NCBI GenBank assembly: GCA_963691815.1
Contig: OY829654.1
Coordinates: forward strand, 28,779,188-28,843,187
Length of the DNA: 64,000 nucleotides
Direction of reading: 5' to 3'
Source of the DNA: Echiichthys vipera
Lineage: Eukaryota; Chordata; Actinopteri; Perciformes; Trachinidae
In this document: positions 45,148 to 58,130 of the stretch, one piece after another
Position numbering within the stretch: the first letter of the stretch is position 1
Layout of the letters: each line of letters opens with the position of its first letter
The notes under the pieces: model-generated
The model's input: the letters and a program-made list of their open reading frames with translations, nothing else
What the model was told of the DNA's origin: nothing
Database searches by the model: none
Program-made: the position numbers and the translations under genes

Positions 45148-45976
45148 TATGGATTAAAGCGTGCAACCACTATCGTTTCAGAAAATGCTTTAAAAACAAA
45201 TAATTACAGTGTATTGAATGCATACAGGTCCCTGTAACCACGACAATACAACTTATGTTCCATAGATAATAACTTTTATTTAGTCCTATTTTACAGGAGG
45301 GCATCAGATCAATCAACTATCATTGATCTACATTGATGTATGGAATGAGGAAAGCATAGGCCGACATTTTTACTGCAACCTACAAGTTTGGTGAGTTAAT
45401 GTTTTTACTGTTTATCAGAACACCATTGGCAAAAGCAACCAACTGCTACTAGCACCAGTGCCACGGTGGAAAACAAGCTAACTAATTTGGCTCGTTAGCT
45501 AGCCTGCTAATACATGTGATGTTACACTGGCAACAAAAAATGAGCTGAACAAAGTTGCTTTCCTCCACTGTGACAACCGTGTGTGGATGAGGCATTACCT
45601 TTTACTCAGGAGTCCAGAGCAGAGCTCTGTCCACAGTAAACACACATAACGCTAAATATATCTGTTAGCTGTCTAAATATCTACCGTGAGCATAAGAAAA
45701 TATAGATCAATTATGCACAAATAACTTTTCATTCATCCGGATGACGTTTACTACATTTCAGACGGGGCTGCACTCACTTAGAGGATCGAAAGTTTATACC
45801 ATGTAATTCCATTAGTGCAGCTTGAAATGCGCTCTCTTTAGTACAGAGAATCTTTGGCTGAGCGCCCAGAGCAACCTTACTTGACTCGTCAGACGGTTTA
45901 CTAATGATTGGGAAACTGACTGAAAGTGATTAGGAAGCCGGACAAAAAGGATTTGTGTGACATAATGATCTTGCGG
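45148..45976. other. No gene recognised
   Basis: Unique-looking AT-rich DNA. Confidence 0.45.
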
Positions 45977-46394
45977 CATTCCAAATGACGTAAAAAAAAT
46001 GTACCCAGTTCGAAGGTCAGATGATGAACGCCAATATGACACCCAAGTTCGGTCATGGTTGGACGGTCAAATAGTGAACCTAGTTTGCGGCACCGTGGTG
46101 TGGTGGTTAGCACGGTTGCCTCACAGCAAGAGGGTTCCGGGAGTTTGAATCCGTGCTGGGGCCCTTCTTTGTGGAGTTTGCATGTTCTCAGTTTTGCAAG
46201 CTGCCCTGGGAATGAGAACGGGCTGGAGTAGATAGATCAGTAAAGTTGGAGCCTACAAATGACTCATAAATGAGTTCTCGTCACAGACATCCAAATGAAG
46301 TCCAAAACATGTACCCAGTTCAAAGGTCAGATGATGAACGCCAATATGACATCCAAGTTTGGTCATGGTTGGACGTCCAGATAGTGAACCTAGA
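45977..46394. repeat. Duplicated ~107-bp unit flanking a V-SINE piece
   Basis: 45977-46083 and 46288-46394 share GTACCCAGTTC(G/A)AAGGTCAG, ATGATGAACGCCAATATGAC and GGTCATGGTTGGACG. They are about 90% alike, in the same orientation. Confidence 0.8.
46087..46235 (+). mobile_element. V-SINE, internally deleted
   Basis: The head GCGGCACCGTGGTGTGGTGG...TTAGCACGGTTGCCTCACAGC and the start of the core GTGGAGTTTGCATGTTCTC are present. Most of the core is then lost before a short GGAATGAGAACGGGCTGGAG tail. Confidence 0.75.
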
Positions 46395-47849
46395 TGTCTA
46401 AATTGGTCATGGACCGACGGACCCAATATAGACACGTCTATCCAACGTCCAATGCTCCAACCTTCGATCATGACCTGAACAAATGGCCAAAAGCAATGGC
46501 CTCGTAAATCACACAAAATTACCAAAAATATCCTCAAAGCAGATTTCAAATGACTTGCCAATATATTGGGGACTAAAGGATGTACACTCAATCGAGCCTT
46601 TGGGGGGGGCTAAGTCTTGGGTCTCCTTAAATGTATGCGTGGAAGTTGTCAACACCATTCTCTACAGTTGTATCCCACTGTGTCTGGCAGTGTAGCACAC
46701 TCCTTTTGTGTGCTCTGCAGTGTCTAATCCCTGCTAAACTTGGTGTTAATGCACATTTTGGGATCCTTAGCTAATGTTCCACCGAGGGTTTCACTGAAGT
46801 AACACGGCTCCACCAGTACGGCAGTGCATAGCTGAGCAGATGGCTGGGGTTCTCACAAAACACAGGAGCTCTTACACAGCCCTAAAAAAAACAGAAATGC
46901 ACACCAAGAACACAGGAATGAATCACACAGTTGCAGTTAGAGAAAGGCAAGGCTCCTTTGAGGTAGGTTTTAAACATCAGATTCAGCAGCTCTTCAAGGC
47001 TGGTTGGAAATGTGATCAGCTAAAACAGAATGAAAGAAAATTAACTTGTTATTTCCAATCAAAACCCCACATGGTATCTTCAGCTTTTGAACTAAAACAT
47101 TTTAAATATCTCTCCGGAAGATGAGAGTTTGAAGTCATGGGTCATTTTCTTTTCCCCCTGATTTGCATTAATTAGAAGGGACCTTTACTTCATGCAAATG
47201 TGGAGCAGTCAATGGGAAGTGCCTCCTACTCCAAACCCGCCACACTGCTAGCACAATGCATAAATTACACGGGGAATTAATCGGAAGCTTGCAAATGACA
47301 TCCCGCTTTGGAATTTGTCAAGTGTACAATTAGACTCCAGTCTTTGGTAGATGAACCAAGGGGATTCAGGGTTACACGGGGGTTTAAACATCCCGTAAAT
47401 TCAACTTGACCAGAAATAATTTGAGATGAGGGGTACGAAACAGGTTAAGGCTTGTGAAATTTCTGTTCTGTGTAAATGGCAACTGCCTGTCTTGTTTATC
47501 ACTTTCTTTGCTAAAAGGAAAAACTTTGAACATCTCTGTCCTGTTCCATTAATTAGCATCATGTTGCCTTTCAGTAATGCTATGTCTTTGCCAATCAATC
47601 GATACATTTGCCAGTGATGGTTTTGATACTGGTTCTTGGAGGGTAAAAAAAAAACATTTGGAGTAAATTCATGTACAATTCCACTGATAACTAGAGAAGA
47701 AGCTGCAGCTCAGACAAACCACAAAACTGTCCAGTCAGCATGCAGGAATTAATTTAAATAAGAAAGGGTTAACATAATGAAGGGCTGTGGATTTAAACTT
47801 GATGTGATTTCTAGGTGTAAATCTTTCATTTTCATTAGCAATCAGTAAG
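46395..47849. other. No gene recognised; candidate conserved noncoding stretch at 47140-47340
   Basis: 47150-47290 contains ATTTGCATTAATTAGAAG, CATGCAAATG and GGAATTAATCGG, i.e. octamer- and homeodomain-like motifs typical of vertebrate enhancers. The call is by texture only. Confidence 0.3.
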
Positions 47850-48330
47850 AATAAGTGCAGAATGATCAATGTTTTAATCATATTCACTGAAACCGACACT
47901 ATGCTCCGATAGAACAACATAGATCACCCAGTTTTAGAAAAAAAACAGTATCTACGTGCACATAGAGCCTGTTGTTTGCTTCGCAAAAATCGACCACGCC
48001 TGTATCATCCTGCCCACAAAGCGCAGTTCACAATTCGTGCACATGCCACAGGTGCCCCCTCCACCCTTATGCATGTTACAATATCACATGCATTCGCTAA
48101 ATAACACTAGCAGTTAGCAATTGCTATCTATGAGTAAGTTAGCCAGCCTACCTCCGTAGCATTTACTCCATGCAGTTTAATGATAAGAGAAGAGACGGGC
48201 ACATTCACAAAAATCTGGTGCACATGCACTGACGAGCACTCCATAGGAGGAAGCGGAGTAGCTCAGTGTTAGTTGGGGATGGGCGTGAGAGTTGTACATT
48301 CGAGTCAACTTGAACTGCCGACTGCAGCTT
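47850..48330 (+). mobile_element. Possible nonautonomous DNA transposon, copy 1
   Basis: It shares about 450 bp with 62001-62485 (CGACACTATGCTCC(G/A)ATAGAACAACATA, TCGTGCACA(T/A)GCCACAG, CTATGAGTAAGTTAGCCA). Ends read like an inverted repeat around GCAGTCGGCA. Confidence 0.6.
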
Positions 48331-50285
48331 CGACATAAATTCCTCATTTGCTGATTCCAGTTTCTCAAATTTGGTAATTTGCAGATTGTCTCAGCTGTTT
48401 TACAAGAATTCAAATTTAGAGTTTTGTAAAGATAATCAGTCTGTCTGTCACAGAGCATGTGAGCAGAGCAGGGTATGCGCAAGTGAGAAGCGTGAGGATT
48501 CTGCGTGAGTGCAGAATGTTTTTTTTTTAAACGTTGAAGCATCCCCTAAAGCCAATCCCAGTCCAGTACAGCCAACATCGTGAGTTTGAAGCATGACTGA
48601 GCTCATCTCGGAGTGATACTGAGCGGAGCAAACCCACAACCGCTTAGAGGGGGCAGTAATGGTCAACATCAAAATCATCACATAAATTCAAGAATAAAAA
48701 GAGGCTTTGTGATCATGGTGTAGTCCTGCCTCCTGCGAGTCTACTCAGGTGATGCCCTTACCTAAACCAAAACAAGTACTTCCTGTTGTGTGCAACATCA
48801 GACATTGTCATTATATATTTACCATGACTTACATACAGTTTTACCAAGTGCAAATAACCAGTTGCAGTCCGTTGCAACCCTAGCTTGCATTGTGTTATTT
48901 TTTCTTGTAAGAAAGGCATTTTTATCAAGCTTTCCCCAAAAAAGTAGATTTTTTTCTTGATGTCTCCCTCTAGCCTTACTGTAGCCAATTACATTTGTTT
49001 CACACTGCAGGCACAGCATCCCATGATATTCACCAAATCACTGTAGTACACCATCACACACTATAATGAATGTTGCACAATTACCAGTCGGCTCGTACAG
49101 CGTTGAACACACTTCAAACACTGATTGAACTTCATACCACCTGAGTCTCACCAGTGGTGGAGAGATTGTCGATGTTCCTCCTGCCTTCTAAGGCAAACTG
49201 TGAATCCACTTTACAGGAAGCCATTTTCAGCGGCATTTGTTTGATAACAGTCCTTATTAATGCAGAGACGATCAAATCAAGATCAGAATCAATTAATCAA
49301 TGAAATGCATTTGCGTAGAAACTGTGTGAAATTAAAATAACAGCTAAAGGAAGATACTAGTACTAGTCATTTTTAATAGTGTCTCGCTGTAGACTATTGA
49401 AGTGTCTAACCATCACTTGCTTAAACTGAATTTGGCCCCTAGAGATGGCAGTGCAGAGAGAAGAGCAACTCAGGACCCCAGAACCACCTCCGCCTTATTA
49501 AAATGATAAATGGTTTGACAGCCACCTTGGTGAATATCTCATTTCTCCTGAACAGAGTGGAGGCAACAGAAAATGTAGTGTACCCCCAAAGCAGAGCATG
49601 TTGCAGACAAGGCAGCAGCTGTTTTCTCTACATGATGATGTCCAGGCATGATGACAATGTTACAGAGACACACCTTTAGGTCTCTCATAGCAGACCCCTC
49701 ATTACACTGCACACACAATGTTTAATTCTGATGACTAACACACCAAGTACAAATTCAACGTCAGGCGACTGGGGCTCACTGTCTCATGCAACACACAACA
49801 ACAAAGATACTATTTCAGGTAGTGAGTTGGTAAATAACAAATTATTCTCCATTATGATGATGTCTCTCCTGACAATGGGCCATTAGTGGAGGGCGGCATG
49901 CTGTTAAGAATTCATTGGCTGCCAGCTGTATTTGCTTAGGGGAGGTCTGAGTCATTTGTCAGAAACAGGAGTTGTCTGAAAAGTCTTTGCCGGACTCAAC
50001 AGGACAAGATGTCCGTCCAGCAAAACTGTTTTTTAGTTTTATTTTTGAATTAAATCAGGTGATAAATCAGCTCATGTCTCTCACTTATTATCAATCAAAT
50101 GGAGTTTTCCATATCAATCATGGTAAGGGCCTTGACACATCAAGCCTACAGTTCCATGAAGGGCGTCATCAGGTCTGTGTAGAGGATCTGTAGGCACCCA
50201 TCACACACAGCTTTTTTAGTGTATCTAGCACTATTGGCTGTTATTGGTATTAATTGTTAGCTGTTTAGACGACTGTGCATATTGG
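48331..50285. other. No gene recognised
   Basis: Unique-looking sequence. The region near 49850-49970 (GACAATGGGCCATTAGTGG...) could be noncoding conserved DNA, which needs alignment to judge. Confidence 0.4.
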
Positions 50286-50291
50286 TGGTGG

Positions 50292-50424
50292 CCTGGGAAC
50301 GCCTCGGGATCCCCCAGTTGGAGCTGGTTAATGTGGCCCGGGAAAGGGAAGTTTTGGGTCCCCTGCTAAAGCTGCTGCCCCTGCGACCCGACCCCGGTTA
50401 AGAGGCTGAAGATGAGATGAGAGG
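50292..50424 (+). mobile_element. RTE-like LINE 3' tail fragment
   Basis: GGGAACGCCTCGGGATCC...GACCCGACCCCGG(T)TAAGAGGCTGAAGATGAGATGAG matches the ends of the copies at 9001 and 18189. Confidence 0.8.
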
Positions 50425-51267
50425 TTGATTCGGGCTACAAAGTGTTTTTCTCTAGGAAAAAGGCCCTGGCAGAGCGCTGGGGAGTGCTTCATCCCAATGC
50501 TTCAAATTGCTGCCCATTGTTTAGGGTTAGCTAAGTAGCTAACTTAACGCTACATTAACAGGGGGTTGACTAAACAGCTACCAAGAAGCAGTATGGTGAT
50601 AAAAACACACTCACCAGAAACCGTCAGTGCCCAGCAGATCTGTGATAGTGGCCAGACAAGAAGCGACAGTGACGCACCAGTGCTTTTCTGAAAAGTTAGA
50701 GATTTTTTATATTTTTATATTAAGTACAGTTCAGAGACAGTCATGCATGTGTATGTGAGAAGAAGAACAGCCTCCTTTGGATGTCCTTGTACATCCTGTA
50801 AACCTCAGAATAGTAGACAACCTGCCTAAGAGAGATGAGATGTGCTCAGGAAAATGAATGACTTCAAAGTGAATGATGATAATATGGCACTTAAATCCAA
50901 TAATAGTCTAGACTGGCTGTCATAGGAAAGAAAGGCTGGGCCACAGCTTTTGCATTATTGAGGTGATGATATTTCACACTTTGGATATACAGACCATCAG
51001 ATCGATCCTTTGTTGGTTTTGGTCTTCTCATTGGATTTATTGACAATAAGAAAAAATATAGAGTATCACAAAACTCCCTCTATGATCTCTGTTGAACCCC
51101 ATAAAGAAAGACTGAAGTGGTGTATGAACTCTGGAAACACACTATCAGGTCGACATCCCCCCAAGAGGGCAAATGATGTTTTTTGGGGTTAAGGGGACTT
51201 TGAAGAGGCAGGTCAATATGCAGGAGTAAGAGCAAAATAGGAGGCATTAATTCACAAAAAGATTATG
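50425..51267. other. No gene recognised
   Basis: Unique-looking sequence; short frames only. Confidence 0.45.
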
Positions 51268-51942
51268 TACCGTATTTCCCGCACTATAAGGCGCACCACA
51301 TTATAAGGCGCATAGAACAGACGCTACAGTCCAGGCTGGGGTTACGTTAAGCACCGCCTCTAAATTCATTGATGTTAAGTTGGCGTGCTAGCGCTGTTGC
51401 CTTCAGTCGAATAGTGATTGTACGGACATTTCTACTTGCTGCTCTCTGTTCAACAACCGACTGTTGGAGTTTTTCCTCCAACTGTAGCCGTCTCGCTCTG
51501 TTCCCTCGGAAACTCTGTTTAGTTTTCTTTACTTGGCGCAGGTCATCTTGTTGCTTCCTCCACTTCGGCACCATTGATTGGTTCATGTTAAACTCTCTGG
51601 CTGCTGCTCTATTCCCGTGTTCTACTGCGTGACTAATGGCCTTGAGTTTAAACTCTGCGTCGTAAGCGTGTCTCTTAACAGGAGCCATTTTGGGCTCTTT
51701 ACACAAACACACACATGGAAATGAAATGGCACGCTTCGCGCAGTCGTATATCTCAACATGCACCGTGCGTTACTTCTTCTACGGGGGGAAAATAGAGTCG
51801 CCGGCTGCTCACCGTAGTTGCGAGACCTGTTGTGGCTCAATATTGGTCCATATATAAGGTGCACCGGATTATAAGGTGCACTGTCGGCTTTTGAGAAATT
51901 TGAAGGTTTTTAGGTGCAACTTATAGTGCGGAAAATACGGTA
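51268..51942 (-). mobile_element. pogo-type (Tc1/mariner superfamily) short element
   Basis: TA then CCGTATTTCCCGCACTATAAGGCGCACC at the left; AACTTATAGTGCGGAAAATACGG then TA at the right. The terminal inverted repeat is about 23 bp with two mismatches, and related ATAAGG(C/T)GCA words lie subterminally. At about 670 bp it is a deletion derivative of a full element, still carrying the start of the transposase. Confidence 0.82.
51347..51688 (-). pseudogene. pogo transposase N-terminal DNA-binding part
   Basis: I choose the ATG at 51686-51688 (MAPVKRHAYDAEFKL); the frame opens further upstream but without similarity. It gives 113 residues: a psq/CENP-B-like helix-turn-helix (AISHAVEHGNRAAAREFN, then SMVPKWRKQQDDL), a basic KKTKQSFRGN linker, and the start of a second helix-turn-helix (TITIRLKATALARQLNI). 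It stops after NEFRGG, before any catalytic DDE residues. A protein from this frame could in principle bind the element ends without cutting. Whether it is expressed is unknown. Confidence 0.75.
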
Positions 51943-52599
51943 AATGGAGGTAAAAATGGACAACGACACGAAATATTCATGTTTTGATGTGAGAAAAAAT
52001 TCAATTATGGACCCTGGGGAGGAAGGTAATATTTCAAGAAAGAGTGGCAAATCTAAGAGAAAAAAGAGGAAGATTCATGAGAAATAATTACTGTATGCAT
52101 TGTGTATATACTAGCTGTGTTTCCATTTGACTGTCAAGCCAATTTTAAGCAAACTTGTGTTGCAAAAAAGAGGCGCTGTAGCTTCATCAGAGGGTGGCGC
52201 TTTGGGCTACACATGGCTGTAATCCTCACTTTAACAGAGCATAAGAGGTGGAGAATGAGACAAAACAACTTGCCTTGTGTTCATCTCACCACATCTAAGA
52301 TAAACATGTAGAGAGGTCTTTAGGAACGTCTTTCATTTGGGCACGTTTTAAAGTTCTTTCGTGTAAGCTATCTTTGGCCATGTTTCATGCTGTCCGGAGA
52401 CATAGACACATCATGAGAATAACCGGAACGACTCTGAGAGCGGAAACAGCTGGTCAGCCATTAACGTTAACTGTTCGGTCAGAACTTCAAAATCCACTTC
52501 CAGCGAACGTAAAAACGTTCAGGATCCGAGGAAGTTTTATCAAATTTTGTCCTTTCCATTCAGATTTTCTAACGCAAATCTTCAAAATGTACATAAAAA
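51943..52599. other. No gene recognised
   Basis: Unique-looking sequence. Confidence 0.45.
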
Positions 52600-53128
52600 T
52601 AAATTCATGGAAACACAGTTACTGTCTGGGTACAAAAGGTTCTGTAGGTCAACAGATTTAACATTTTGCGTAGCCCATAATTAACATTTAAAAGACCATA
52701 TACTAAATTAAAAGGTTGATTTTGAGCTTTTTCACTTTGGATTCTTTGCATTAGGAAAGAGACAGGTCCAACATGAAGGTTAAAGACAGGAGCCTTGGTG
52801 TGAAACATAAAACAGCTCAGGCGTCACAAAGATCCAGAGATATTCTCCTGATAGATCACTCAATACCAAAACCTGAAAAATGAATGTATGGAAACACAGG
52901 TACTGTCTGGGTACTATAGGTTCTGTAGGTGAACAGATTGAACATCTTTCATGGCCCATAATTAACATTTAGAAGACTATATACTAAATAAAAACTTATT
53001 TTCCAAAATTAGATTTTGAGCTTTGAAGGTTAAAGACAGGAGCCTTGGTGTGAAACATAAAACTGCTCAGGCGTCACAAAGATCCAGAGATATTCTCCTG
53101 ATGGATCACTCAATACCAGGCCCTGACA
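52600..53128. repeat. Tandem duplication, ~280-bp and ~250-bp units
   Basis: 52600-52878 and 52881-53128 share GGAAACACAG(T/G)TACTGTCTGGG, GGCCCATAATTAACATTTA-like, GACAGGAGCCTTGGTGTGAA and GATCCAGAGATATTCTCCTG. The second half of the units is about 95% alike. Confidence 0.88.
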
Positions 53129-54224
53129 AAGAGCTGTGAAGACGGCTGCCTGCACACATTTTCTTTTTTCATCCTTCTGCACTGAGAGAGAAGAGACTTC
53201 TGTAAGCTCCTCCACAGGTCCGCGGGGACGTGATCCAGAATGACACAACACACGAGCATGTTTTTTTTACTGAGATAGAAACTACTTTATTCTGTACGGT
53301 GGGTTTATCTATTGATTTTGGCCATGATTTTTGTATCAAGCGTGAACCTTCGTGTTTTCTTAGCTTTTACTGAGCATTGCAAGAGCTCATGCGCCAAAAA
53401 CCATAGACTTCAGTGTGTGATACAGTACATACCAAAAGCTGTATGCAAGACTAACAGCAGCAGCAGCAGTGAGTGGCAGCAGTTGTTTAAACCATGGCTT
53501 AATTGGCTCGTGGAGGAGGCCATATTGTGCATTTGTTAACCTTTAATTTACCCCGAGGGGGTTACTGTGACAGGCACTGTTGCTATAACACGCTTCATCA
53601 AATTCACAAGGCAGCTGCAACGACTTCTCAGGAGCTCTCTCTAGTACTACGTGCCTTGCTTAAGGGCACATCAGTTGTGTCTATAAAGAGACGGTATAAC
53701 CTTTATCACGTGTTATCTCTGCTGCTACATGATTCAAAATGTCACAGTTCTAAAAACAGCTCTTTACTAACCTTCACACTTCTATCTATCTATCTATGAA
53801 TGTGTTACTTCACATAATAAACAGAGTTCCAGGAGTTTAAGTGATAAGTAAATTAATGGCTGAGTGCATGATGCATCGATGCCTCTCATAATAACAGCCA
53901 TGAAAGCTGCTAAATGGGATCTGAGCCTGTTGAACTCTGCTGTCATGTACACCATCGCTCTGTGTGTTACATCTCTTTAATCCACGGTAAGACTGAATGA
54001 CAGGAAGCACAAACGCAACACAACAGTGCACAATATCTTCTGCTGCTGACACACGTGTCCAGTCGCTCACACTGTCTGTGCTTTTCTTCCCTCGCTTTTA
54101 TGAGCGCTGCAGCTGAAGGTTAAAGCTGGAGTAGGCGAAAGAGAGAAAATCATCAGAATTTGAAGTAGTGTAAGACCTCCAGCCGGCGCTCTCCCCTCCC
54201 TGTCCATCCCCTCCCTTTGCGGAG
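53129..54224. other. No gene recognised
   Basis: Unique-looking; short CTAT repeat near 53782. Confidence 0.45.
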
Positions 54225-54352
54225 GAAAGAAGGAGAGAGGGGATGACATGCAGAAAAGGACCACAGGTCATATTCAAACCCCAGGTGGCTGCGGTAAGGA
54301 TGGTTTTGTGCATGGGTCTCCCTCTACCAGGTGAGCTACTGGTGCGCACATA
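54225..54352 (-). mobile_element. tRNA-derived SINE (family C)
   Basis: The minus strand starts GCGCACCAGTAGCTCACCTG (box A region), has a box-B-like GGGGTTTGAATATGACC, then TTTTCTGCATGTCATCCCCT and CTCTCTCCTTC. Confidence 0.65.
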
Positions 54353-55962
54353 TACTGTAGCTGCCATTCTATGGGGATTAGCATAATGTTTTCTTTACAA
54401 AGCTATGGACCTGTAAAGCTCTTTGAGAAGACATAATGTAATTCAAGTGTCTAGCTACAGAAAAAAACATGAGTTTGAATTCCTGCAGCCATGAGCTTTT
54501 GGCTATGGTTAGCAAAATGCTAAACTATTAGCAATATATTTTCCATCTTTGAAATGCTTCGCCAATATTGACACATATTTTATTGTGTTTGTCAGATTCC
54601 TTTTAAGACATGGATGCAGCGATAACCACGTAGCTAAATATTGATTTTAATGTTTTTGATTTACACACAATCTGGAAGCTTTCATGGAGAACCTAAGCCC
54701 CTGGGATTAGCCTAGCATGAATGTCAGCTCGTCTGCACGCATTTATGTTTTCTCTCACAACTCCATGTCCAGGCTAATGCCGCCATCAGAACAAAGAGAC
54801 AGTGTGAGAGGAAGTGAGTCAGTATTCATGCTAGGCTATAGGCTAAAGCCCATTTCAGACCAAAGATCTGCAACACGACGCAACTGTTTTCGAACGCCGT
54901 AGGTGAAAGTTGCAGCGACGTGAACTGAACCGTATTGTTGTGAATCTAACCGGCTGATGACGTCGCTAGCGATTCGACTTGTCAGATAGCCGGCGGCTGT
55001 TTTTAGAACGTAACATACCTTGCCTCTTTCAACAGCCAATCAAGTCTGAGCAAAGTCGAAAAGTATGAAAGGAGGATCAGCGAGAGTGTGTGAGAGAGAC
55101 AGAGAGAGACAGAGAGAGAGGGTCGAGCGAGCAATACAATGAATAAGGAGAGAGAATCAGAGAAATACAAAGGCAAAGATGATGTAACATCTGTTTTTAA
55201 AAAATCTGTTTCGTCCCTCTTCATATTGAAGACATTCTTATGACAGATGGGAAAAAATGACTGTATTGTAAATGAACGAGAGCCCACTCATAGCACGCTA
55301 AGAACGGCTCGAGAATCTTCAAGAGGACCCAAGAGCTGCAGGTTTGATTCAAGTGTTTATTGTTTTTGCTCACTTTGATATTTATACCTGTATTTTAAGT
55401 GTTGTTTGACGTCAAATGAGTGATACGGTTTAAATAAGAAAACAGGAAACTACCACATGCACGCATTTTTCCTCTCATGGTCTGATATATGTTTGTGTTT
55501 CTCTTTTCTTTGTATTTACGGTGCTTTTGTTGTTTGCCACACACATTTAAACAGTGGGTATATCACAGAAATGATGATAGATTGACATTCACAATGGACG
55601 ACATGCATATTCATGAAACCACTACTGCTTCCTTTTGTGTGCTTGATGGTACCATCTGCCTCGAGCAGCAGCTAAATCAATCAAAGTTTATGTTCTTAAA
55701 CTGACTTCCAACCAGTGACGTGACTCATAGAAGGCAGCAAAGTGAAAGCTGTAGGCTTCGAACTGCACGAAGAGCATGGTTTTCATGCAGCTGTGAGTGT
55801 TTTAAATGTGCAGCGCGGCTAACAGACAGTCGAATGTGTCGATTATCTTCTGCACCACAGATACCTGACATAAAGAAGCCCGTGGGTACTTTAACTTGTA
55901 AGACTGATTGTTATCAGGAAACAAGGCCCTCATGAACAACAATTCAGCCTTGAAGTTTAACT
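54353..55962. other. No gene recognised; GA-rich simple sequence at 55085-55130
   Basis: Otherwise unique-looking. AAAGCCCATTTCAGACCAAAGA near 54845 may start an unidentified repeat. Confidence 0.4.
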
Positions 55963-56456
55963 CATTCACTCAGTCACTCATCTGCGCCTTCATCACCTCC
56001 AGACTCGACTACTGTAATGGCATCCTATATGGCCTCCCCTCCACTGCACTTCAAAAACTGCAATACGTGCAAAACTTGACCGCCCGACTGCTCACCCACT
56101 CCCCCTCCAGAGCGCACATCACTCCCATCCTCCGTGAACTTCACTAGCTTCCCATACAACAGCGCATCAACTTCAAAATCCTCCTCACCACCTACAAGGC
56201 CCTAACAACCTTGCACCCTCGTACCCGACAGATCTCCTCCATCACCACTCCCCCACTTGCCGCCTCCGCTCTGCTGACACTAACCTTCTCACCCCCATCA
56301 TTAAAACCAGATATCGCACCCTGGGGGACAGAGCCTTCGTCATCGCCTCGCCTACCCGCTGGAACTATCCGCCCTTGACCATCAGGAACTTAGAAACACT
56401 CCCGTCATTCAAGAGTCAGCTTAAATCCCATCTCTTAAGGATCACCTACAACAACT
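55963..56456 (+). pseudogene. L2-clade LINE ORF2, C-terminal scrap
   Basis: Frame 55908-56147 holds LICAFITSRLDYCNGILYGL, LQKLQYVQN-TARLLT and HITPILRELH. After a stop, INFKILLTTYKAL and TEPSSS/GDRAF-type, W-Y-PL and FKSQLKSHLL traces follow in other frames. It is the same C-terminal order as 14770-15248 but diverged, with no 3' UTR identifiable. Confidence 0.8.
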
Positions 56457-58130
56457 AAAATCTACCATCTTCCACCCACTGTTTTTCTATTAATGTGGGT
56501 CTGTGAATGTTCTCATTTGTCCACGTCGTCGTTATCCACAAAGCAAATCAAAAGCAACTGGACTGGTTATTTGTCCAAGAAGACATTTCACCTCTCATCC
56601 AAGAGGCTTCATCAGTTATTGTACGCATCTGACCAGGCTGGGACTGGACCAGGACCAGGACCAGGGCCAGGACTAGGCTGGGACTGATAACAATCAGTCT
56701 TACAAGTTAAAGTATCCACATTACTGATGATTATTTGTCAAAAAATTTGTAAAAGCAATATCGATAGTGAGGTATTTGATCAAAAGTATTGTAATGCCCT
56801 GTTGTGAGTACAATGTCAAAATAAAAGCGAGTGAGGGAGCAAATAGCAAATCTTCCGTCGCACCACTGCTCCTTTATGTGTTAGCACCCGATGCAGGAAG
56901 GGAGAGAGTGAAAGTGCCATATTGAGTTCCACATGATCTTAGATCCCAATCCTCATTAGAGCTGAGATCTCCCTCTCCCTCCCTCCCTCCCTCCATCTCC
57001 CTGGTGCTGACAGACACCCACACCTACCCAGCTGGAGGTTCACCAGTCACACATCACAATCACACACAGCATATGTCAGATACACGCACGCACACGCACA
57101 CACACACGCACACACGCACACACGCACACAGGCACAGTACAAGTCCAAGAATCGGCTGCAATCAAAAAATGAATCTAGTCCACACATGCGCCACGCCGCA
57201 GCTACAATCAGGCGCTTTTTGTGCAGCCATGATATCTATTTCACATTGAAGGTAATGACCATCAGGCGTATTCCAGGAAATGACCCCACAGGTCGTCCAG
57301 CTGTGAGTTCTGATTCTGTATACACCTGTGCAATGAAGCACAGGGAGCAGAGAAAGTGTGTTTTTTCCCCTCCTGTGAGAAGCTTGCTGCAGCGTGCACA
57401 GGTGCATTAGCTCATGAATAGACATTGTTTAGCTCTTTGCTTGATTTCTTACCCATCAACCCACGGTATCATCACAAAAGAATATCATATATCCAGGATT
57501 ATACAGCTCTAAGGAGTATGGCGTGTCATTGTTACTTTGGTAGCTCCACTTTTCTCTTCCAGCTGTTGCCTGCAGCTTGATCTGGCACCCGGGGACAGCG
57601 GTGAGAAAACAAGAGAACGGAGAGATAGCTCCGAGTGTTTTTGACATGTTTATTTCATCTGTGCGCTGGCCTACATTTCATGCTAGGCAGCTCTCACACT
57701 AACACTCCAGAGGCGCCATTTATATTTAATGCAAATCTGTGATCATTTAGATACACATGCGATCCCATGCTGAGTTTCCTGACTGATAAATTATGTGTGT
57801 AGTGAAGAGCTAGATTTTACTCCGTCATGAAGGTATTTTCTGTCATAACGTGACCAGAACACCTAGAGCCGTGCAATTAGTGTGTGTGCGCATTTGGGCA
57901 TATATGAAAGATTTAAAATGCCCCAAGAAAAACAATTCAAGCAAATAATTAAACTGAAATAATTAACATTTATATCTACATACATATATATTTATTTCGT
58001 ATTTATACATCTACTGAATCATAATTACATTTAGTGTTCATGCAAACAGATAAATATGTGTATATATATATTTATGTATATATATGCCCCATACGAAAAC
58101 GATATATTGAATACACATAACATATAGGGG
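56457..58130. other. No gene recognised; short simple repeats
   Basis: GGACCA repeats at 56643-56682, CCCT repeats at 56970-56998, imperfect CA at 57080-57135, TA-rich at 58040-58090. The 57700-57800 stretch (TTTATATTTAATGCAAATCTG...) has enhancer-like texture only. Confidence 0.4.
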
